A DNA stretch of 64,000 bases from Syngnathus acus. Lineage: Eukaryota; Chordata; Actinopteri; Syngnathiformes; Syngnathidae. The stretch covers positions 15,478,991-15,542,990 of the forward strand of contig NC_051092.1 of the NCBI RefSeq assembly GCF_901709675.1, given 5' to 3'. Of the stretch, positions 12,313 to 24,300 are shown piece after piece (the stretch's first letter is position 1; each line of letters opens with the position of its first letter). A model generated the notes under the pieces. That model had not been told where the DNA came from. It did no database searches and saw only the letters and a list, made by a program, of their open reading frames with translations. Position numbers and translations under genes: made by a program.

Positions 12313-15300
12313 CTAGAAACAGAAAACAGAAAATGACAACCGTTTACAGATAAGTGCAAACAGTTAATCCCAGCATGCATGACACCAAACCTCAACCTGC
12401 AAAACTTCTGTCAAGTACCATATTTTTCGGACTATAAATCGCGTTTTTTTTCATAGTTTGGGTGGGGGGGCGACTTATACTGAGGAGCGACTTATATGTG
12501 AATTTTTTCATAAATTTTCAAAATAAAAAAGTGAAACCGCGATGTAGCAAGGGATTTGAATTTCAAGTGACGTCAGCAGCGCGGAGCGGCGGTTGTTTAC
12601 ATAAAGGACAAAGATTCGATCACGGGATGACGAAGATGACGAAGGGCCCCACGCACTACCGGCATCATTAGCGGCTTTGTTTGTAAGTGACACGAAGAGT
12701 TTGAAGGATTTAATGATTTGGAGTGACACAGAAGGTTTGAAAAACTATTATGGCTTTTACACACACCCGGTCCTACTCTACGGAGCTCTCTTTCACCTCC
12801 GTGGATGGAAGTCGGGGGCCGGCGCTCAGCCGGGTGGCTGTCCGGGGACGGTGGATGGGGCTCGGACTTGGCTTTACGCACGCCCGGACCTACTGTACGG
12901 AGCTCTCTTTCACCTCCGTGGATGGAAGTCCGGGGCCGGCGCTCGGCCGGGTGGCTGTCCGGGGACGGTGGATGGGGCTCGGACATGGCTTTTACGCACG
13001 CCCGGTCCTATTCTATGGAGCTCTCTTCCACCTCCGTGGCTGGAAGTGCCACCTCCGGGGATGGAAATCCACGCCGCCACACACCTGGAAGTCGACACCG
13101 GTGCTTGGGGCCGTGTGGCGGCGAACTATTTACAGTGCCTTGCGAAAGTATTCGGCCCCCTTGAACCTTTCAAAATTTCGCCACATTTCAGGCTTCAAAC
13201 ATAAAGATATAAAATTTTAATTTTTTGTCAAGAATCAACAAGTGGGACACAATCGTGAAGTGGAACGAAATTTATTGGATAATTTAAACTTTTTTAACAA
13301 ATAAAAAACTGAAAAGTGGGGCGTGCAATATTATTCGGCCCCCTTGCGCTAATACTTTGTAGCGCCACCTTTAGCTGCAATTACAGCTGCAAGTCGCTTG
13401 GGGTATGTCTCTATCAGTTTTGCACATCGAAAGACTGGAATTCTTGACCATTCTTCCTTGCAAAACAGCTCGAGCTCAGTTAGGTTGGATGGAGAGCGTT
13501 TGTGAACAGCAGTCTTCAGCTCTTTCCACAGATTCTCGATTGGATTCAGGTCTGGACTTTGACTTGGCCATTCTAACACCTGGATACGTCTATTTGTGAA
13601 CCATTCCACTGTAGATTTGGCTTTATGTTTTGGATCATTGTCCTGTTGGAAGATAAATCTCCGTCCCAGTCTCAGGTCTTTTGCAGACTCCTACAGGTTT
13701 TCTTCCAGAATGGTCCTGTATTTGGCTCCATCCATCTTCCCATTAATTTTAGCCATCTTCCCTGTCCCTGCTGAAGAAAAGCAGGCCCAAACCATGACGC
13801 TGCCACCACCATGTTTGACAGTGGGGATGGTGTGTTCAGGGTGATGAGCTGTGTTGCTTTTACGCCAAACATATCGTTTTGCATTGTGGCCAAAAAGTTA
13901 GATTTTGGATTCATCTGACCAGAGCACCTTCTTCCACATGTTTGGTGTGTCTCCCAGGTGGCTTGTGGCAAACTTTAAACGAGACTTTTTATGGATATCT
14001 TTGAGAAATGGCTTTCTTCTTGCCACTCTTCCATAAAGGCCAGATTTGTGCAGTGCACGACTGATTGTTGTCCTATGGACAGACTCTCCCACCTCAGCTG
14101 TAGTTATCTGCAGTTCATCCAGAGTGATCATGGGCCTCTTGGCTGCATCTCTGATCAGTCTTCTCCTTGTTTGAGATGAAAGTTGTGTCCCACTTGTTGA
14201 TTCTTGACAAAAAATTAAAATTTTATATCTTTATGTTTGACGCCTGAAATGTGGCGAAATGTTGAAAGGTTCAAGGGGGCCGAATACTTTCGCAAGGCAC
14301 TGTATGTTATAGTTATTTGATATATTTTATTTCGTGTAGCAACTTGTATATGTTTTCATCGTTACAGTTCAGTAGTTGTTGGCTCGTTAAACTCTTGTTT
14401 TGTTAAATAAAGAGCATTTACCAAACCCACATCTTTCCTTGTACTTTGTTAACGCTACAATATAGTTATATACTAGATCTGTGGAATAACGACGAGGGTG
14501 ACGTCAGGGCGCACGCGCGGCGTTGTTGACAAAGGACGAGGAATTTGATTGATGGATTTAATCATTTGGAGTGACACAGATGGTTTGATAATATTATTGC
14601 TTATATAATAGCTATTTGATATATAATTTATATATCGTTATATGCGCCTGTGGAATATTTTGAAGTGCAAGCGCCGTCAGCGGCGCGCACCCATTGTTGA
14701 CATAAAGGACGATCGATGGATCTCATGAATTTGAGTGACACAGATGGTTTTATAAACATGTTAATTATGTAATAGTTATTTGAATAACTCTGAATATTAC
14801 GTGAGTCGTCACCTTATCGTGGTGGAGGGGTTTGCGTGCCCCTATGATCCTAGGAGCCATGTTGTCTGGGGCTTCATGCCCCTGGTAGGGTCACCCATGG
14901 CAAACGGGTCCTAGGTGAGGGGCCAGACAAGGCACGGCTCACATTAGCCCCTTATGATTTTCCCTCGCCCGGACGCGGGTCACCGGGGCCCCCCTCTGGA
15001 GCCAGGCCTGGAGGCGGGGCTCGAAGGCGAGCGTCTGGTGGCCGGGCCTTTGCCCATGGGGCCCGGCCGGGCACAGCCCGAAAAGGAAACGTGGGTCCCC
15101 CTTCCCATGGGCTCACCACCTGTGGGAGGGGCCAAAGGGGTCGGGTGCAGTGTGAGCTGGTGTTTGAGGCAGAAAAGTTCCAACTAGATATAGTCGGACT
15201 TGCCTCCACGCACAGTTTGGGTTCCGGTACAAGCCCTCTCGAGAGGGGCTGGACTCTCTTCCACTCTGGAGTTGCCCACGGTGAGAGGCGTCGAGCAGGT

Positions 15301-18300
15301 GTGGGTATACTTATTGCCCCCCGGCTGGGCGCCTGTACATTGGGGTTCACCCCGGTGAACGAGAGGGTAGCCTCCCTCCGCCTTCGGGTGGGGGGACGGG
15401 TCCTGACTGTTGTTTGTGTCTATGCACCAAACAGCAGCGCAGAGTACCCACCCTTCTTGGAGTCCCTGGAGGAAGTGCTGGAGAGCGCTCCTTCTGGGGA
15501 CTCCATCGTTCTATTGGGTGACTTCAATGCTCACGTGGGCAATGACAGTGAGACCTGGAAGGGCGTGATTGGGAGGAACGGCCCCCCCTATCTGAACCCG
15601 AGCGGTGTTCTATTATTGGACTTCTGTGCTCGACACGGATTTTCTATAATGAACACCATGTTCAAGCATAAGGGTGTCCATGTGTGCACTTGGCACCAGG
15701 ACACCCTAGGCCGCAGTTCGATGATCGACTTTGTAGTCGTGTCATCGGATTTGCGGCCGCATGTTTTGGACACTCGGGCGAAGAGAGGGGCGGAGCTGTC
15801 AACTGATCACCACCTGGTGGTGGGTTGGCTCCAATGGTGGGGGAAGATGCCGGTCCGACCTGGGAGACCAAAACGCTCTGTGAGGGTCTGCTGGGAACGT
15901 CTGGCAGAATCCCCTGTCAGGAAGAGCTTCAACTCCCACCTCCGGCAGAGCTTTTCCCACGTCCCGGGGGAGGCGGGGGACATTGAGTCCGAGTGGACCT
16001 TGTTCCGTGCCTCCATTGTTGAGGCGGCCGACCGGAGCTGTGGCCATAAGGTCATTGGTGCCTGTCGTGGCGGCAATCCCCGAACCCGCTGGTGGACACC
16101 GGCGGTGAGGGATGCCGTCAAGCTGAAGAAGGAGTCCTATCGGGCCGTTTTGGCCTGCGGGACTCCGGAGGCAGCTGACAGGTACCGGGTGGCCAAGCGG
16201 AACGCGGCTTCGACGGTTGCTGAGGCAAAATCCCGGGCGTGGGAGGAGTTTGGCGAGGCCATGGAAATTGACTTCCAGACGGCTTCGAGGAAATTCTGGT
16301 CCACCATCCGGCGTCTCAGGAGGGGGAAGCAGTGCAACGTCAACACTGTTTACAGTGGAGATGGCGTGCTGCTGACCTCGACTCGGGACGTCGTGTGTCG
16401 GTGGGGAGAATACTTCGAAGACCTCCTCAATTCCACTTACACGCCTTCCATTGTGGAAGCAGGGCCTGGAGACTCTGAGGCGGACTCTCCAATCTCTGGG
16501 GTCGAAGTCACTGAGGTACCGTAATTTTCGGACTATAAGTCGCGGTTTTTTTCATAGTTTGGGTGGGGGGGCGACTTATACTCAGGAGCGACTTGTGTTT
16601 TTTTTCAAAAAATTTCAAAAAAAGAAAAAAAAGAAAAGAAAAACGAAACCGCGATAAACGAACCGCAATGTAGCAAGGGATTACTGTAATTTGAATTTCA
16701 AGTGACGTCAGCAGCGCGACCAGGGACGGTGGATGGGGCTCGGACAATGCTTTTACGCACGCCCGGTCCTACTCTACCGAGCTGTCTTTCACCTCCGTGG
16801 ATGGAAGTCGAGGGCCGGCGCTCGGCCGGGTGGCTGTCCGGGGACGGTGGATGGGGCTCGGTCATGGCTTTTACGCACGCCCGGTCCTATTCTATGGAGC
16901 TCTCTTCCATTTCCGTGGCTGGAAGTCCACGCCGCCACACGCCTGGAAGTTTGTTTTGTTAAAAAAGAGCCGTTTACCAAACCCACGTCTTTCCTTGAAC
17001 TTTGTTAACGCTACAATATAGTTATATAGTAGATCTGTGGAATAACGACGAGGCTGACGTCAGGGCGCACGCACGCGCGGCGTTGTTGACAAAGGACGAG
17101 GAATTTGATCGATGGATTTAATGATTTAGAGTGCACAGATGGTTTGATAACATTATTGCTTATATAATAGTTATTTGATATATAATTTATATACCGTAAT
17201 TTTCGGACTATAAGTCGCGGTTTTTTTTCATAGTTTGGGTGGGGGGGCGACTTATACTCAGGAGCGACTTATATACATATATATGGGTTTTTTTCACTTT
17301 TTTGGGCATTTTATGGCTGGTGCGACTTATACTCCGGTGCGACTTATAGTCCGAAAATTACGGTATATATAAATATATATATATATCCCCTATCTGCGTA
17401 GCGTCCTGTTCTTTGCGCTATGCTTACTGTCTGCTGTATGCACACTGGCTCAGTTTTGCTCCTCTTATTTATTGGGTTATTTGTTTATTATTTATTCATC
17501 GCTCCTATTATTTATTTATTATTTATTATTTATTGTTTGTGCCTTCTTGTTTTTATTTTGTCGTCTACTTGTATGTCTATCGTGTACTATGTCTCGTCAC
17601 CGTGGGATAGAGGAAACGGAATTTCGGTTTCTTTGTGTGTCTTGACACATGAAGGGATTGACAATAAAGCTGACTTTGACTTTGACTTTATATATCGTTA
17701 TATGGGCCTGTGGAATATTTTTAAGTGCAAGAGCCGTCAGCGGCGCGCACGCATTGTTGACAAAGGACGATTGATGGATTTAATGAACTGGAGTGACACG
17801 GATGGTTTTATTAACGTGTTATTTATGTAATAGTTTTTTGAATAACTCTGAATTTTACGTCAGGGCCGTTCTCAGCTCTTAGTTTGTGTTTATGTCACGT
17901 TAGCATACCTATCGTTTAGCCCAGGGGTGGGCAAACTACGGCCCGCGGGCCACATCCGGCCCACGGGACCGTTTAATCCGGCCCGCCAACCCTGAACAAA
18001 TTGTTATTAAACATTTTTTTTGGTCATTTTGCCTGCAATGACTGCGTTTCCCCAGTAGATGGGGAACCGCTCGCCTGCGCATTTACTACCGGAAGCCGTG
18101 TCAGAAAGCTCGGCGCACACTCACAAGTGCGTGTACGTACGTACTCAGTAGTACGGACATGGCGCACTCGCGCTCTATTTGTATCAGTCCCGAATTTAGA
18201 GCGTGGGCTGTGACGACAGCATTCTTGTAATTCGCGCGCTGAGCTTTCAGATAGTTTTACGCTAAATCCACCCACAAACCTTCCCCTGGAATCCTTCTAT

Positions 18301-21300
18301 TAAAATGAGTCGCCCAAGGCAAAGCAAGGTGGACACAGTGCCGAGTGTTTAAAAAAGAGTGGCCAATTTGGCTCGACGTACGCGACGTGACGTTCAGCCA
18401 CATCAACATCAACCCGTCACAGATCGAGGTAAACGGACCAACATCTCGGATCTCTCCTCAGAATTGCCACAACAAGTTTTACTCCAGACTATAACGCACT
18501 AGCAAAAAAGGGAGACCAACAACACTGTTCCCACTGAAAATGAAGGGGAGGCTCTCAAGTTTGTTGTAAAAAAAATGCATTTTGAATATGATTTGTACAC
18601 ATAGCAGGGATTGAAACTAGCGACCACTCATTTTCAAACAATGCAGGATGCTCAAGGACATTGATGCACCACCTGTTTGCGACTAATCTTAACCTGTAAA
18701 GTTCTTAAGGCTTACTTTAAGGAAGTGTTTCCCGTTTCCTCACCTCTGTTACCAGGTGTTTGTGAGTTAAAACTCTGCTCTGATTTTCAGATACCCCTCA
18801 CCGTGTTGCCGTTTTGATTACTTTATTTGGATGTATGCTTTCACCGATTCTTCAAGATGATATATTTGGTCAGAATGTTTGCCGTTTGATGTGATCTCAT
18901 AAGATAAACATCTTTCATTAATCTGACCTGCAGGCACTGAAGTGATGTAGACTGTTATTCATAATAACAGTGTCGTATTTTATGAGAATCACTGATAGCA
19001 GTTTTTTAGTGAATTATTATTATTTATTTTTTTAATGCTGTTAATAAATGCATTTGTTTTCAAAAAACTTGTTTGGAATATGGGCGGCTCGGTGGGGCAC
19101 TAGGTAGCACGTCCGCCTCACAGTTAGGAGGGTGCGGGTTCGATTCCACCTCTGGCCCTCCCTGTGTGGAGTTTGCATGTTCTCCCCGGGCCCGCGTGGG
19201 TTTTCTCCGGGCTCTCCGGTTTCCTCCCACATCCCAAAAACATGCTTGGTAGGCCGATTGAGCCCTGCGATTGGCTGGCAACCGGTTCAGGGTGTCCCCC
19301 GCCTACTGCCCGATGACGGCTGGGATAGGCTCCAACACTCCCGCGACCCCCGTGGGGACTAAGCGGTTCAGAAAATGGATGGATGGATGGATGATATCCA
19401 TGCTTTACTACCTACTAAAGGCCAAAATCTTTTATGCAATGACCTTTACAGGTCGCTTATATTACTTCACACAAACACTACATCCATCTGCTCCTGGTTC
19501 GGCCCTCCGGTACAAATATAGAACCCAGTTCGGCCCGCGAGTCAAAAGGTTTGCCCACCCCTGGTTTAGCCTGTTGTTGCTCGTTCATGACTGTTCTTGG
19601 TGTTGGATTTTGTCGAATAAATTGCCCCCCAAAATGCGACTTATCTATGTTTTTTTTCACTTTTTTGGGCATTTTATGGCTGGTGCGACTTATACTCCGG
19701 TGCGACTTATAGTCCGAAAATTACGGTATTATTTCATCTTTAAGCCCTTTACTGGCAAGCTACCAAGTGGAGTACTTTGATGCCTAGATGGAATATTGTC
19801 CTGCATAAAAATCATGGTCTTCTTGAAAGATGTAGACTTTTTCCTGTACCACTACTTGAAGAAAGTGTCTTCTAAAAACTGGCAATATGTTAATTTTAAT
19901 TAATTTTAGTTTTAATTTTAGAATTGTGGTGCACTGGTTAGCATGTCCGCCTCACAGTTAGGAGGGTGCGGGTTCGAGTCCACCTCCGACCCTCCCTGTG
20001 TGGAGTTTGCATGTTCTACCCGTGCCCGCGTGGGTTTTCTCCGGGCACTCCGGTTTCCTCCCACATCCCAAAAACATGCTTGGTAGGCCGATTGAGCACT
20101 CCAAATTGCCCCTAGGTGTGAGTGCGAGTGCGGATGGTTGTTTGTCTCTGTGTGCCCTGCGATCGGCTGACAACCGGTTCAGGGTGTCCCCCGCCTACTG
20201 CCCAATGACCGCTGGGATAGGCTCCAGCACGCCCGCGACTCCCGTGGGGACAAAGCGGTACAGAAAATGGATGGATGGATTTTAGAGTTAATTTTAACTC
20301 AACTCCATCTTTAACTCAAAAAGGTCCAAGCAGCTACCAGCCCATACCAGTACCAGTGTCCTATTTTACGTGGAGCTCTGTGGCCATTACTGATCTAAAT
20401 ACGGGTCCAGCTTGTCCGTTAAGAGTCACTCTCATCTCATCAGTCCATAAGATCTTTGCAAAATCTGTATTCTTATATTTATTGACCCAGTCTTGACGTT
20501 TCAACATGTACCGTAATTTTCGGACTATAAGTCGCACCGGAGTATAAGTCGCACCAGCCATAAAATGCCCAAAAAAGTGAAAACAAAAACATATATAAGT
20601 CGCTCCGGAGTATAAGTCGCATTTTGGGGGGCAATTTATTCGACAAAATCCAACACCAAGAACAGTCATGAACGAGCAACAACAGGCTAAACGATAGCTA
20701 TGCTAACGTGACATAAACACAAACTAAGAGCTGAGAACGGCCCTGACGTAAAATTCTTTATTATTTAGAATTTAGTTATTCAAAAAACTATTACATAAAT
20801 AACACGTTAATAAAACCATCTGCGTCACTCCAATTCATTAAATCCATCAATCGTCCTTTGTCAACAATGCGTGCGCGCCGCTGACGGCTCTTGCACTTAA
20901 AAATATTCCACAGGCCCATATAACGATATATAAATTATATATCAAATAACTATTAGATAAGCAATAATGTTATCAAACCATCTGTGCACTCTAAATCATT
21001 AAATCCATCGATCAAATTCCTCGTCCTTTGTCAACATCGCCGCGCGTGCGCCCTGACGTCAGCCTCGTCGTTATTCCACAGATCTACTATATAACTATAT
21101 TGTAGCGTTAACAAAGTTCAAGGAAAGACGTGGGTTTGGTAAACGGCTCTTTATTTAACAAAACAAACTTACAGGCGTGTGGCGGCGTGGACTTCCAGCC
21201 ACGGAAGTGAAAGAGAGCTCCATAGAATAAGACCGGGCGTGCGTAAAAGCCATGACCGAGCCCCACCCACTGTCCTCGGACAGCCACCCGGCTGAGCGCC

Positions 21301-24300
21301 GGCCCTCGACTTCCATCCACGGAGGTGAAAGACAGCTCGGTAGAGGAGGACCGGGCGTGCGTAAAAGCATTGTCCGAGTCCCATCCACCGTCCCTGGACG
21401 AGTCGATCTTTGTCCTTTATGTAAACAACCGCCGCGCTGCTGACGCGCGACCGCGACGTCGCGTCGCGCTGCTGACGTCAGCATGACCATTTCCCGTGAC
21501 TCCCGGTTCAAGATGGTGGACAGGTCTGCACGTCGTCAACCAGCTAAAGCGATCATCTAGTGTTTCTATGTATCTCTATGAAGCCAAATCCCAAAGCAGT
21601 AGTAGAAGAAGAAGCACATGTGATTGGCGCTTTGCTGAAGGGCTGCTCACGCGTCACTCGACGGAGCTGTCTTTCACCTCCGTGGATGGAAGTCGAGGGC
21701 AGGCGCTCAGGCGGGTGGCTGTCCGAGGACAGTGGCTGGGGCTCGGTCATGGCTTTTACGCACGCCCGGTCTTATTCTAGACTTAGAATTAGACTTAGAC
21801 AAACTTTATTGTCATTTTGTCAACACTAGGTGTGCACAAAACGAAATTTCGTTGCATACGGCTTCGGTAGAACGTCCTCATGATGGGTGGGGGCAGGTGG
21901 GCTCTCCTCATCCTCCGCAGGAAGTACAAGCGCTTCTGTGCCCTCTTGACCAGTGTTGTGGTGTTCACAGTCCAGGTTCTATGGAGCTCTCTTTCACTTC
22001 CGTGGCTGGAAGTCCACGCCGCCACACGCGTGTAAGTTTTTGTTAAATAAAGAGCCGTTTACCAAACCCACGTCTTTCCTTGAACTTTGTTAACGCTACA
22101 ATATAGTTATATAGTAGATCTGTGGAATAACGACGAGGCTGATGTCAGGGCGCACGCGCGGCGATGTTGACAAAGGACGAGGAATTTGATCAATGGATTT
22201 AATGATTTAGAGTGCACAGATGGTTTGATAACATTATCCATCCATCCATCTTCTTCCGCTTATCCGGGGTCGGGTCGCGGGGGCAGCGGCTTCAGGAGGG
22301 ACTCCCAGACTTCCCTCTCCCCAGCCACTTCATCTAGCTCATCCCGGGGGATCCCAAGGCGTTCCCAGGCCAGCCGAGAGACATAGTCTCTCCAGCGCGT
22401 CCTGGGTCGTCCCCGGGGTCTCCTACCGGTGGGACATGCCCGGAACACCTCCCCAGGGAGGCGTCCAGGAGGCATCCTGATGAGATGCCCGAGCCACCTC
22501 ATTTGGCTCCTCTCAACGTGGAGGAGTAGCGACTCTACTCCGAGTCTCTCCCGGATGACCGAACTTCTCACCCTATCTCTAAGGGAGAGCCCGGACATCC
22601 TGCAGAGAAAACTCATTTCGGCCGCTTGTATCCGGGATCTCGTTCTTTCGGTCACGACCCATAGCTCGTGACCATACGTGAGGGTAGGAGCGTAAATCGA
22701 CCGGTAAATTGAGAGCTTTGCCTTTTGGCTCAGCTCTCTCTTTACCACGACGGACCGGTACAGAGTCCGCATTACTGCCGACGCTGCACCGATCCGCCTG
22801 TCGATGTCGCGCTCCATCCTCCCCTCACTCGTGAACAAGACCCCAAGATACTTAAACTCCTCCACTTGGGGCAGGATCTCATCCCCGATCCGGAGAGGGC
22901 ATTCCACCCTTTTCCAATTGAGGACCACGGACTCGGATTTGGAGGTGCTGACCCTCATCCCGACCGCTTCACACACGGCTGCGAACCGCTCCAGTGAGAG
23001 CTGGAGATCACGGCCTGAAGAAGCCAAAAGCACAACGTCGTCTGCAAAAAGCAGAGACGCGATGCTGAGGTCCCCAAACCGGACACCCTCAACTTCTCGG
23101 CTGCACCTAGAAATTCTGTCCATAAAAATTATGAACAGAATCGGTGACAAAGGGCAGCCTTGGCGGAGTCCAACCCTCACTGGGAACGAATCCGACTTAC
23201 TGCCGGAAATGCGGACCAAACTCTGGCATCGGTGATACAGGGACCGAACCGCCCTTATCAGTTGGCTCGGTACCCCGTACTCCCGAAGCACCCCCCACAG
23301 AACCTCCCGAGGGACACGGTCGAACGCCTTCTCCAAGTCCACAAAACACATGTGGACTGGTTGGGCGAACTCCCATGCACCCTCGAGGATCCTGTTGAGG
23401 GTGAAGAGCCGGTCCACTGTTCCACGGCCAGGACGAAAGCCACACTGTTCCTCCTGAATCCGAGGTTCGACCTCCCGACGGACCCTCCTCTCCAGCACCC
23501 CTGAATAGACCTTACCAGGGAGGCTGAGGAGTGTAATTCCCCTGTAATTGGAACACACCCTCCAGTCCCCCCTCTTAAAGAAGGGGGACCACCACCCCAG
23601 TCTGCCAATCCAGAGGCACTGTCCCCGATGTCCACGCGATGCTGTAGAGACGTGTCAGCCATGACAGCCCCACAACATCCAGAGCCCTTAAGAAATCCGG
23701 GCGGATCTCATCCACCCCCGGGGCCTTGCCACCGAGGAGTTTTTTAACTACCTCAGTGACTTCAACCCCAGAGATTGGAGAGTCCGCCTCAGAGTCCCCA
23801 GGCCCTGCTTCCACAATGGAAGGCGTGTCGGTGGAATTGAGGAGGTCTTCGAAGTATTCTCCCCACCGACACACGACGTCCCGAGTCGAGGTCAGCAGCA
23901 CGCCATCTCCACTGTAAACAGTGTTGACGTTGCACTGCTTCCCCCTCCTGAGACGCCGGATGGTGGACCAGAATTTCCTCGAAGCCGTCCGGAAGTCATT
24001 CTCCATGGCCTCGCCAAACTCCTCCCACGCCCGGGTTTTTGCCTCAGCAACCGCCGAAGCCGCGTTCCGATTGGCCATCCGGTACCTGTCAGCTGCCTCC
24101 GGAGTGCCGCAGGCCAAAACGGCCCGATAGGACTCCTTCTTCAGCTTGTCGGCATCCCTTACCGCCGGTGTCCACCAGCGGGTTCGGGGATTGGCGCCAC
24201 GACAGGCACCAATGACCTTACGGCCACAGCTCCGGTCGGCCGCCTCAACAATGGAGGCGCGGAACAAGGTCCACTCGGACTCAATGTCCCCCGCCTCCCC

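Larger units (their letters stand above)
12418..14801 (+). mobile_element. Family A element, copy 3, left part only
   Basis: It starts TA|CCATATTTTTCGGACTATAA with a slightly mutated terminus. In order it holds the GATGTAGCAAGGGATT block, a TGACGTCA octamer (12568-12575), an [10 protein letters not shown]-like remnant, 2.5 GC-rich 118-bp units (12755-13070), a Tc1 insertion (13133-14302) and two AT-rich modules with another octamer (14499-14506). It is then joined directly to RTE copy 1. Its right inverted repeat is missing. Confidence 0.75.
16519..19726 (+). mobile_element. Family A element, copy 4, with nested insertions
   Basis: A complete pair of TA-flanked termini is present, starting CCGTAATTTTCGGACTATAA and ending TTATAGTCCGAAAATTACGG. 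Inside are octamers at 16703-16710 and 17055-17062 and about 1.7 of the 118-bp units (16722-16930). Insertions are a terminal-only family A derivative (17194-17363), an L2 tail (17394-17692) and an hAT element (17932-19563) that itself carries a SINE. Confidence 0.8.

Noticed and set aside
12677-13204. Long overlapping open frames of 119-175 codons ([19 protein letters not shown] type)
   Set aside because: They arise from the GC-rich 118-bp unit of family A, appear on both strands and in several phases, and the unit length is not a multiple of three. No start context, splice structure or known domain supports coding.
19132-19160. Possible tRNA gene from the A-box and B-box-like sequence
   Set aside because: It is the head of a SINE; the same head recurs in other copies with the SINE body, and no cloverleaf with a proper anticodon arm is evident.
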